Assembly (NCBI GenBank): GCA_017893485.1
Contig: CM030358.1
Location: 250,808,728 to 250,872,727, forward strand
DNA from: Hemerocallis citrina
Taxonomy: Eukaryota; Streptophyta; Magnoliopsida; Asparagales; Asphodelaceae
Direction of reading: 5' to 3'
Length of the DNA stretch: 64,000 bases
The position numbers were made by a program, and so were the translations under genes. Of the stretch, positions 23,107-32,316 are shown piece by piece. The stretch's first letter is position 1. Every line of letters begins with the position of its first letter. The notes under the pieces are model-generated. The model had not been told where the DNA came from, ran no database searches, and saw only the letters and a program-made list of their open reading frames with translations.

Positions 23107-23376
23107 ATGGAAGATAGAGTCCTGCAAATAGAACATGATATAGTCTTCCTAAAGGAGACTGTGGAGCAATTAAAAGAAGCATTTAATCAATTAAAGTTGC
23201 AAATATATGGTCTTCATAGTATATTCTACCACCATATAATTACTAAACATATTGAGAAAATGAGTGAAGGGAGTGAACCTATTAATCCACAAAATACAAG
23301 TGAAATAGCAAAAATGACCACACAAGAGGGAAGCTCCACATCCGTACAACTACCTACAAAGAGAGTTTACTCTTAG
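23107..23376 (+). CDS. Small coiled-coil ORF downstream of pararetroviral pol
   Basis: This 89-residue ORF begins 15 bases after the pol end, suggesting polycistronic viral organisation. Residues 1-35 have heptad-like Ile/Leu/Val spacing (LQIEHDIVFLKETVEQLKE), a likely coiled coil. The C-terminal half is polar and Ser/Thr-rich. A small coiled-coil protein is common in caulimovirids (for example virion-associated proteins), but I cannot assign this one by sequence. It is probably inactive with the rest of the locus. Confidence 0.45.
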   Translation: MEDRVLQIEHDIVFLKETVEQLKEAFNQLKLQIYGLHSIFYHHIITKHIEKMSEGSEPINPQNTSEIAKMTTQEGSSTSVQLPTKRVYS

Positions 23377-23428
23377 ATCCTCCAAAATATTCCAAGAAGC
23401 ATTTATTTTTATAATATATTGAGAAATT

Positions 23429-23617
23429 ATGTCAGACCACCCAGGTCAATCAATTTATCAAAACTATTTCGCAGCAACATATGAACAAACTGATTATATT
23501 ACCAGAGAAAATCAACAGACCATAAGAGTATTATTCGAAAAAGGGCTTATCCACTGCATATATCCATCAAGAAAATGCGAAGAACTTAGACAGCTACCAA
23601 GAGAAGTATACAGCTAA
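23429..23617 (+). pseudogene. Small ORF of the pararetrovirus region, unidentified
   Basis: This 62-residue ORF starts MSDHPGQS and contains YEQTDYITRENQQTI. After its stop the same frame continues with more charged, protein-like sequence (EDDEELPAEHI at about 23690) and further stops up to 23880, so it is likely the start of a longer broken gene. Composition matches the adjacent viral ORFs. I do not recognise a family. The gypsy solo LTR at 23935 interrupts the region. Confidence 0.4.
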
Positions 23618-23934
23618 AAGTTATTTTAGTTTTACAAAAGCCTCCAAAATATATGTCCAGGTATTTTTCAGAAATTCTATAATTCCCTGAAGATGACGAA
23701 GAACTACCAGCTGAGCATATTATAAAGATAAGGATGATTACACAAGTCCTGTTTGAAGCAACTAATATTATAACATATAAAAGTAAAAAAAAAATGAAAA
23801 ACTATTCCCAGAAAGAAGAGCTATGGGATTCAGAACAATGTATTGTGAACTGAAAGACATACAAAATATAGACAGTAACAAATGAATCTATGATAGCTCT
23901 GACCCACAAAAATAATGATTTATAACATAGTAAA

Positions 23935-26900
23935 TGTCACGCCCCACTTTCCAAAAAGAATACGGAATACGGATACGCGACTCAACCCAGCGAATGATTT
24001 GCATCATCCATAAGCTGTTCAGAATCTTTACAACAAATCTCAGAATAATCAGAGTTGGAAGTCAAAAGAAACATCCTCACACAGACATATATATCTCAAA
24101 CAAAACAAAGTATCAACAAAAATTAATTGAAATCCATTATTATAATAGTCTCAAATAAACAGATCCGAACAAGTTAATATCCTGGGTCACATTGCCCAAA
24201 TACAAATAAAATCCAAGTACTCAAATACATCGTTCAAAAGCAACAGATAATAATAATAGCAAAAAGAAGTCCAGCACTAATATTTCATTTCTCCAATACT
24301 ATCGGGCAAACGACCATCCTGATCTGCAATCAATAAATTGCAGGAGAAGGAAAAAGAAAACAAGTATCCGTCATTACAAGTTACGGGCCGCTTGTAATGT
24401 AGGATACAAGTACATGGAAAACTAAACAACTAAAATAATAGCAGAAACAGATATAGCATGGTATACTAACATGTGTCAAGTGTCAAAAGTCAAATAGTAT
24501 GCAGACAGATATACAGATAGTGTCAAATAATAGTGTTAATGATAGTATCAGACTAATAACAGATAATCAGATAATCAGGTAATTAGATAGCAGATACAGA
24601 TAACAGATTCAGATATCAGATACAGATATAGATACAGATGTCCGATACAGATTCAGATTCTTATAAGTCTTGTATTAATTACTAACTAGGTAGCACTTCA
24701 TGTACCATCCTTTTATCACATGGTTGCTACATTCAAAACAGTTACGTTTGTAGATTTTGTAGGGGATCATATAGGGCCATGTACTCAGGGTTCAGACAGA
24801 CAGATATCAGATACAAAATCCAGACAGATAGATAGAACCTAGTGGTTCTCTTCTTCCCTACACCTTCCTATAGGAAGTAATGTAGACAGGGTACAGAATA
24901 ACAGATCACAGATAATCTTATGGGAAACACAGGCCCCCTTTTAAGTACACATTTCTATGCTTTCCCACTACTAGATCTTTCCCATAAACCCTGGCTTGAT
25001 CATTTTACAATTATTATCAGACAGATGTGTATGTGCATGAAATAGAGTAAATCTAGCATGATATGTCGACCCACAAGTTCAGAATAACCGATAAGCATGT
25101 ACAAATGGTAAGATAGTCACGTAACAGAACAAAATAGGGTACTTCCTAATTCAAGATAGCACGACAGTACAATACTAAAATAGTGATTCCCTTTACCAAA
25201 AATATAAAAACCAAGATCCATCAGAGAATCTTTAAAATAGACTTCCAACCGAATCCAGCGAATACATATAAGTCATATAGTGTTTCAGAAAAACATAACT
25301 CAAAACTGATTTGAAACCAGAAAATACGTTCAGCCAGAAATCAGTAAATCAAATTCCCAGTCAGGAAAACAGCATCAAAACACCTCAAATAAATCCAGGA
25401 AAAATCTGGGGCATTCCCCTATATGTCTAGTATTGGAATATAAAGTTTTAAAATTTTCCAGTAAGATTAGTTTAACAAAAAAAATCAGAAAACATTAAGA
25501 AATGATAGTTTGGCAAATCTGGAATCCCCAACACTGCTATACGAAAACTGTAATATCTCGCAAACCGTGAAACGAAATCTAGATCCGTCAAAGGGAGATG
25601 AAAATAGACAAAATAAGATAACTTTCATATTTTATAAATATTTTTCATACAGAAAAAGGAATTAGGGTGAAAATACAAATCTTTTTAGAACAGCGAGCAA
25701 AATCCAGCAAGTATAGTTTTTATAAACAAGCATGAAACGGTATATAAAACTCATTAATAAAATCCACCAAAATTCTGGGTAATTCCTAAATAGTTATAGA
25801 AATACTGTACAAAATTTCAGATCAAAATAATATCCTTAGAACTAGTATTAAAATAGTTTAGTCATCGAAATCATCAAGAAACGAAATCTAGAAATATAAT
25901 ATACCTCTGTAGTAAAACAATCATATCTCACACATACGAAAACGAAATCAATCTCTATCAGAAAATTTGGAAAGAAGACAGCTTTCTCTAAAAATCATGT
26001 TTAATGCTGAAGTAAAGATACTGACCTTAATATGGTCTAAAATACCAATCAAAACTGATCACTAACAAAATACAGATTTTTCTCTTAACAATAAATCAAC
26101 ATACAACATACGAAACTTGTACCAAACACAACCAAATATGTTATAGAGTCTACTAAGTGTCAAAACATCATGAAATAAGGTATACAGCATGTCCACAACA
26201 AGTATATCACATAGATCCAAACAAATACCCAAATTCTTATAGTATCTCACAAATATAACACATCAAGAATGGTCAAAACCTAAGTTGTTTCATGTCAAAT
26301 TTGTGTCGTGAGGCAACTATGGTCAATAACATTATAGAGACAGTACTCATCAAACATACATCACAAACGAGTTGTCTCTAGAATCCAACTACACTACAAG
26401 CGGAATTTATGACTTGTATCATACAAAGAAATTGAGTATAGGTTACTTGCCTTAACTGAAGACAAAAACAATGAAAACCCAAGAATAACGGAAACGGATC
26501 CCGACAACGAACAAAACCCACAAACAAAAACCACGAACCAAGCAATGCGCACGTGCAAACTCCGTGCATGCGCAAACCCAAACAAGAGAGAGAGATCGGG
26601 AGTAGCACGGGCGGCGGCAGTGCTGGCCGATGCTGGCGCTGCTACTGCTCCTGTCGCTACTGTCGACGTCGGTAGACGGGGAGGAGGACGGGAGAGAGAG
26701 ATGGTGGAGGTGGTGCTTGGGAGATGATGGTGTGCGGCTAGGGGGTCTCGGGTTGGGGTGTGCTGGCAACGGAAAAGGGCAGGTCGGGAGAGGGGCCTGG
26801 GGTGTTGGTCGGTGGGTGGCGGTGCAAAACAAAGAAGGAGGTCGGGGGTAGGGTGTAAGCAGAGTTAGGGTTAGGGTTTTAGGGTGAGAGAGGGAGAGTA

Positions 26901-27312
26901 TATACATAGTGAAGTTTAGGGTTGTGGGTATTTGGGTTGTGGATAGTTTAGGAGTAGTAGTAGGAGATTAGGTTTAATTCGGATTTGAATAGGATTTATA
27001 GGCTAATTTGTTTGGTAGATAATTAGGGATCAAAAGGCAATAGTATTAGTAATAGGATTAGCAACCAAAACACCACGAGCACCCAAGAACAAAACGAAGA
27101 GAACAAGGACCAAATAAAGAGCGGAAATAATAATAACGATCAAGAACAAATCAAGGGATAGAAAAATCAATCATAAGAAGATCAAAAATGAGCAAAAATG
27201 AATACATATTGAAAAAAACTCCAATATATGGTCCAAAATACAAGAAGAGTATAAATACTCAAGAAAGAAGAAAAATACACCAAAAATACGAAAAACGAAA
27301 AACAAGGTTACA
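23935..27312 (-). mobile_element. Solo LTR, gypsy chromovirus (minus-strand family)
   Basis: A 3378-bp LTR runs on the plus strand from TGTCACGCCCC to ACAAGGTTACA. Flanking 5-mers are GTAAA (23930-23934) and ATAAA (27313-27317), a duplication with one mismatch. It shares end blocks with 2600-5580 and 56738-60072. On the minus strand, a TATA box (TATATACTC, about 26898-26906) is followed by telomere-like CCCTAACCCTAACTC and, about 450 bp on, by a GC-type splice donor AAG|GCAAGTAAC at 26450. The private repeat here is a run of CAGATA(A/C)-type units at 24540-24660. ORFs within it (for example 26452-26907) have simple Pro/Ser-rich composition and are not called as genes. It sits inside the pararetrovirus region. 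Confidence 0.9.
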
Positions 27313-27540
27313 ATAAAGATTAAGCAACCACAGTCGAAAGAAGTCCTTGACAGCTAGTATCAAATTCTAGATATAGGAGAAATGACAATGACAGAAGAGA
27401 CAGTTGTCCCCTACTATAGATTGATGAGGATGGAACCACAGCATAAATGCGGACAATGCAGTAAAGAACAAGATAAGGCTGACGGAGAGTTATTTTTTAT
27501 TTGAAGCACGTGGAGATGCTGGCTAGAAAAGAATATCTTA

Positions 27541-27560
27541 TAACGTAAGTAATGACGTAT
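27541..27560 (+). promoter_or_regulatory. as-1-like element, distal copy
   Basis: TAACG, seven bases, TGACG: the arrangement of the as-1 activator of pararetroviral promoters (TGACG-N7-TGACG), with one G-to-A change in the first half. TGA-type bZIP factors bind as-1 in plants. It lies about 100 bases upstream of a TATA box. Confidence 0.65.
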
Positions 27561-27580
27561 TAGACTCAATTATTTACCTA

Positions 27581-27600
27581 TGATGTAAGCAGTGATGTAA
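27581..27600 (+). promoter_or_regulatory. as-1-like element, proximal copy
   Basis: TGATG, seven bases, TGATG: both halves differ from TGACG only by C-to-T at the CpG. Spacing and the intervening TAAG match the distal copy and the as-1 consensus. This looks like a methylation-decayed duplicate. Confidence 0.6.
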
Positions 27601-27640
27601 TCAGAACAATAATTGTAATTGATGTAAATTCATCCATTTC

Positions 27641-27652
27641 TCTATAAAAAGG
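27641..27652 (+). promoter_or_regulatory. Pararetroviral TATA box
   Basis: TCTATAAAAAGG lies about 40 bases after the proximal as-1-like copy, as in full-length-transcript promoters of Caulimoviridae. The predicted start site, some 25-30 bases on, falls at about 27672, where sequence becomes plastid rbcL. Confidence 0.65.
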
Positions 27653-27671
27653 GAAGCTGAGTAAAGAAAAG

Positions 27672-27826
27672 GGGGACTTATGTCACCACAAACAGAGACT
27701 AAAGCAAGTGTTGGATTTAAAGCTGGTGTTAAAGATTACAGATTGACTTATTATACTCCTGATTACGAAACCAAAGATACTGATATCTTGGTAGCATTCC
27801 AAGTAACTCCTCAACCTGGAGTTCCC
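27672..27826 (+). pseudogene. rbcL: Plastid rbcL 5' fragment (nuclear or mitochondrial-type insertion)
   Basis: The frame from the ATG at 27680 begins [16 protein letters not shown] and runs to TPQPGVP, about 49 residues of the RuBisCO large subunit N-terminus, preceded by the native-like GGGACTT. It differs from typical rbcL at several residues (DILVAFQVT for the usual DILAAFRVT), indicating age. Homology stops abruptly at about 27826, and the remaining 18 codons of the ORF are unrelated. The full protein is about 475 residues, so this is a dead fragment of organelle DNA. Confidence 0.93.
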
Positions 27827-29690
27827 GACTTGTCCACATCGGTTCTATGTGAATTTAAGCCAATTCTTTCTTACCACTATTGAATAGCATGAAAGTACTT
27901 TACTTAAAAAAGTTTCGTCTGCTTCACTCAAAGGGCTCTATATCTAGGATAAGCATTCAATTGTTCTAGCAGAACTAAATCACCACAAGGCGCCTCTTTC
28001 TCTACTTTTAAATACTATATGTGCGACTCGTTTAGATCATGAGTTCAAGTTCAAACAAATGAAACAATTTTTCCAGTACCAATCACCAATACCAATGAAT
28101 AAGATAAATAGAGTGGAGTGGAAAAAAAAATTTAATTTACTATCTAAAAATGAAGATCTATCATATACCTATATTTTTTGCGTATCAAATTTATTGTTTC
28201 CATTGGTGCAAATCCAATCATCTCAATTTGTTTAAGATGAGAAGAAATTCCCCATTGGTAGCAAATAAGTTATCCATTAAGCGGGGAAATAGTACTATAA
28301 GAAGCAAAAAGGTTATGTTCCCATTCATTCTTGAAAGAACGGACTAACAAGGTCAGCTACCTAGCCAACTTTCATAATGAAATGTCGTCCGTCACTGTAT
28401 AGATAATAGATAGCCTTTTTTTGTTTTAGAATTATTACGATTGGTAGAGCTAAAGAGTTGTCACTATACAAGTTCACAATAACATTTGATTAAATGAAAG
28501 AAGAGGCTACGGTGTATAGAGCGGACCTCACCGTTTATGAAGTAACCATAGAAACGATGGAACCCATAAACCTTTGACGCTTAGTCTCTGTCAATCGTAA
28601 CTGATTCAATCGATCGGTCGAACCAAATTTTAAATAGGGGGCACGAGTACGTTTCATCGGGTCAGATGCGTTCTCTTCCCACATCTCCAGAGTACTTGAC
28701 TTATCCGAGAGCAACATATTGGTATCGGACGAGGGCTTGGTGCGAGCATGCTTCTCTGATAGACGTGTCCTTTACTCGGGCTGAGCTCGAAAATGTAGCA
28801 GAGGCCGAAATTCATCTTCTTCTGAGAATAAGATCAACTCTATTAAGGACAGGTCGACGTATTGACGACCAAGAAAACTCTGGAGAAGAAGCAAGCTTCA
28901 ACGCTCCCCAAGACAACAGAGCCATCATTGTGGGGAGGGTAAAGAGCATCCAACGCAAAGCGAACTTTCATTCCCTTATTTCGTCGTGGCACACCCCCCC
29001 TCCCCCCACAAGCACCCCCCAGTGAAGGGGGGAACAGAAAACACCTTTTGGTTAGATATATCTCATTAATAGGAAGTAGGCTCTCATTCATAGCCTAGCT
29101 ATGCCCTGCTTGGTCCCCCAGCAGGACGGGGGTTCCATAGCGTGTCATGAGCACCGGGCAAAGGGGCGGTTGAGGCAGAATCTTAGAGGGAAAAATTTCA
29201 TATAATCTTGTAACGAGAGTTATGTCTATAAGAATTTTGAAGAAAATAAAAAAGAAAAATTATCTTTCTATCAGTTCTAGCATCTATCAGTTCTAGTAGA
29301 ATATAAGGTATGAATAACTAAATCTCTTTCTCATAGGGAGAGTTTTGTAAGGCTTTGCTTGAAGGATCTTGCAAAAGGACCTATTTGTACCTTCTAAATT
29401 AAGTTGTACACCTGGTAGCAGGAAATGAACTAGGTTGTGGTTGCCTCTACCGAAGTGCTACTAGTTGTTCGAGACGTATCTCTTGGATAAAGCTCTGTTG
29501 AAGAGCATAGTAGTTCTGAGATGAAAGGAATGTAAAAGGAGTACTGAAATCGGGGTGTCATACCAGAGGTATTTTATCCACTGGTAGTGACTGGTACAGA
29601 GCAGCTCAAAGAAGCTTAATTACGTCGGAAGCATGATGGGCCATTTTGTTTTGATTTTTATGGTATCCTTAGGAATCTCTCTCTATTTCT
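27827..29690. other. Unidentified, possibly organelle-derived DNA
   Basis: About 1.9 kb follows the rbcL fragment. Its composition changes from AT-rich (27900-28480) to about 50% GC (28500-29160). ORFs on both strands at 28535-29025 lack recognisable domains, and the plus-strand one has no Shine-Dalgarno or plant start context. The general look (mixed intergenic sequence next to rbcL) suggests plastid or plastid-in-mitochondrion DNA, but I cannot identify any gene in it. The segment 29200-29640 could instead be viral leader; it includes TGGTACAGAGC at about 29593, close to a Met-tRNA primer site lacking one base. Confidence 0.4.
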
Positions 29691-29703
29691 CATTTCATAC
29701 TTA

Positions 29704-30205
29704 TTGTTTTACATCACAAAATCACTAAAAAGGAAAATGAAAATTAATAGTTTCAATCATGCCTCGGAAATTTATGAATTAATGATTAACTACCAAGCAA
29801 GTGATAGAATGTGGGTATTTGATGTTTATTATCCTCAAAGAGTAACAAGCATGTATGATTTTTATGAGTTTAAATTATTTTTCTTTAGCGTACATCGAGT
29901 AATAATTGTTACTATAAATCAAATTAATCATGGAGAAACTAGTAATATAAGTGTTCAAATAATTGATGACTTAACTTCTTACGAAAGATCTTTAATATTA
30001 TATGACAATGGAGAATTTAGGAGCTATATTTGGAGTCCTACAACAACAGGAAAACAATTTCTAGAAAAAAAATGAAAATATAGAGGAAATTGAGGAAGAA
30101 AATGAACATATGGAAGAACCCTCATATGATAGTGAAGTGTCAGAAACAGAATCAGAAGTCATTAGAAATTTTGAAGCTATGCTTGATTACTTTAATAATT
30201 TTTAG
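29704..30205 (+). pseudogene. Pararetrovirus-region ORF of unknown function
   Basis: This ORF of about 124 residues from 29704 (the internal ATG at 29734 is a likely start) has a soluble, mixed alpha/beta composition and ends at a TGA inside a run of eight A's (about 30064-30075). The next frame continues at once with a strongly acidic Glu/Ser-rich tail and stops at 30203-30205, so a one-base slip or indel separates body and tail. Composition and position suggest it belongs to the same viral insertion as 22195-23880. I do not recognise a family and do not assign coat, movement or transactivator function. Confidence 0.4.
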
Positions 30206-30522
30206 ATTGTAACGCACATTATTTTGAAGAATATTATTTTACATACGGATATCATCTTTGAAGTTTTCTTATACTCTAGTTATTTCTCTTTATAGGTAAT
30301 TACTACAATCTCACACATTTCACGCTTTGCAACTAGTTGGTATCACAACCACGTTAGAGTAAGTTGTACTTAATTTCTACAATTTCTGACTAATTTAACA
30401 CTAGTTTAGAAACTGTAGAATAAGAAAAGCAATATTTAATTTTAAAAGTAGAAATTACTCTAAAATCCAGAATTTTTTAGAATTCAATAAAAGATCACAT
30501 ATTCTATAGAAAATATTACAAG
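30206..30522 (+). other. Pararetrovirus-region leader-like sequence
   Basis: This is AT-rich and without a convincing ORF. TTGGTATCACAACC at about 30333-30346 resembles a Met-tRNA primer site over its first eight bases. The sequence resumes at 37128 beyond LINE A. Confidence 0.35.
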
Positions 30523-30540
30523 AAAGATATCATACAAAAT

Positions 30541-32316
30541 AAATCGTTCGACACTTACGGTGCCATCTCATTTAATGGAGGTTCCATTCCTATATTCACT
30601 CTCAACTCCTTTCTTTGTATTTCTTGCAATGTGAAGGATTGGGATTGGTATCTTAGTTCATGTTCCAATGGAGACGTAGTTATCCGATGTCCCTCCCCGA
30701 AACTGCTTCAAGATTTGATAGAAAATTCTTCTTTATCTATTGGATCGATTGCTCTCTCAATTCGCAAGTGGGTTCAGGTGGCTCCTCCTAATCAATCTCC
30801 TAAGGTGATCCCTACTAAAGTTACTTTGTTGGGTCTGCCTCCGTTCTGTGACTCGGTGCATCGCATGGGAGATTTGGCTATTTGTGTGGGTAAGATTACC
30901 AGCATCTCTTCGGCTACAAAGCTTGCTTCTGGTTGTATGCAAGTTGAAGCGTGTTTTGACATCCCCGAGCACCGAGAACATATCGAGGCTTTTGTTCTGA
31001 AGGACGGACTTGTGTCCTTCCCAGTATCGGTTCAATACCACTCTGCCACCACCGTGGGTGGTTCGGAGCAGGGGACCTCTTCTCTTCAACCACGGTCTCA
31101 TGCCTTGGTCCCCACTAACCCCTCTTCTTTCCACCCTGGCTCCGTTTCATCCTCTAAATCTCATTGGAAGGCTCCGGTTAAATCCGTATCCAAAAAGAAA
31201 ATAATAGCTCAGAACCAACCTATTGCTCCCATTCCCATGCCCAAGATTTCCCCCGCCAAACCGCCTAATCTCGTATGGATCAATCCGGATATATCATCTA
31301 TTCAGCCTTCTAAGTCTGTTCACAAACTCCCTTCTCTATCGAATCTTCCTCCTTCGCCTCAGGCGACTCCCGATGCATCTCAAGATGTGAAGCCGGCTCA
31401 TCCTCCTGCTCATCTGACTACAGCTTCTTCTTCTCCTATCACCAAGCAGCCTGACCCCAGTTCTCTTTGGCCCAAGTGGGAAGTTAATCCGCACTTCGAA
31501 TCTGATTGGCAACTGTTTCAAAAGCATGCGCATTCCTCGATCACCTCTTCGGACCCGGTTCTGCCTCTCATCAAGGTCAAGAGCGATAAAATATCGCATG
31601 TTCCATCCTGGACTGATCAAGATAATCTTCTCGACGATGAAGAAGAGGACCGCAAGAGGGCCCTTGCCAACCGTAAGGTAAGTGTTTGCTTTTATGTTTG
31701 TTCCAGTTTTGATGGTTTTGACTTGCACTCTTTTGCGCATCGCTTAGTGTGTCATGGTGAACTTTACGGTAGAATTCAACATCACCCTCGTCTTTATCTT
31801 TCTTTCTTTATGACTCCGAGAGGGAGTTGCTCTGTAGCTCCTGATACTATTCTTGCATTGCAGAATTTTTCTGATGCATCGACTTTCAACCTTTTAATTA
31901 AGCCTTTGTTATATCCATTACATGTTTTAGTTCCTTCTTCTTTGTCTGGCTTAGATGGCCAGTCCCCAGAGTCAAATCATTCCGACATGGTCTGCGACTC
32001 TACCTCACCTGTTAACAGCCTATCCAGGAAAGGTCTGTTTGTAGGTTCTAACTCCTCTCCCAGACTTATCAGATCGAGCGCTCGATTGAGAGCGGTGCAG
32101 TCTCGTTCTCTTGGAGATCTGCCGCCCACTATAGCTAATGAGTCAGGAACGCCTTTGGGCTCGATCTATCATTTACAGTTTGACCATTGCTCTGATATTG
32201 AGCTCATTAATAAATCGTCCGAATTAGGTTTCTTAACCCTCCAACCCCCTTCTCTTGTAGCTTTAGCCATCAGAGCTAAGGAACGATCTAGAGTAGTAGA
32301 GTTCAAAGGTCTTTAA
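30541..32316 (+). pseudogene. LINE A ORF1, 5'-truncated
   Basis: An open frame of about 590 codons runs from the left LINE boundary to the TAA at 32314-32316. Residues near its start (ISFNGGSIP, CSNGDVVIRCPS, ALSIRKWVQ, VTLLGLPPFCDS) are shared with ORF1 of LINE B and fit the DUF4283-like nucleic-acid-binding domain of plant L1 ORF1. A Pro/Ser-rich middle and a conserved WxxWEVNPHF block follow. There is no native ATG because the N-terminus with the zinc knuckles is lost, so this frame is a remnant despite being free of stops. In the family, ORF1 protein packages LINE RNA. The stop overlaps the ORF2 start as TAATG. Confidence 0.85.

Larger units (their letters stand above)
27313..27671 (+). 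other. Pararetrovirus intergenic region with promoter
   Basis: This stretch resumes the viral sequence right of the solo LTR. A short coding trace with clustered cysteines (KCGQCSKEQD, about 27447-27476) precedes the promoter motifs listed separately. Beyond these the segment has no long ORF. Confidence 0.5.

Noticed and set aside
26860..26885. Interstitial telomere repeat
   Set aside because: Only two or three units are present, at a fixed place in the LTR, so a promoter motif is more likely than telomeric DNA.
26452..26907. 151-codon minus-strand ORF in the solo LTR as a gene
   Set aside because: Its Pro/Ser-rich simple composition lies across the TATA and leader of the LTR, and the matching LTR at 56738 does not keep the frame.
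28535..29025. Overlapping ORFs on both strands as organelle genes
   Set aside because: I could not match either to a known plastid or mitochondrial protein and neither shows a domain.
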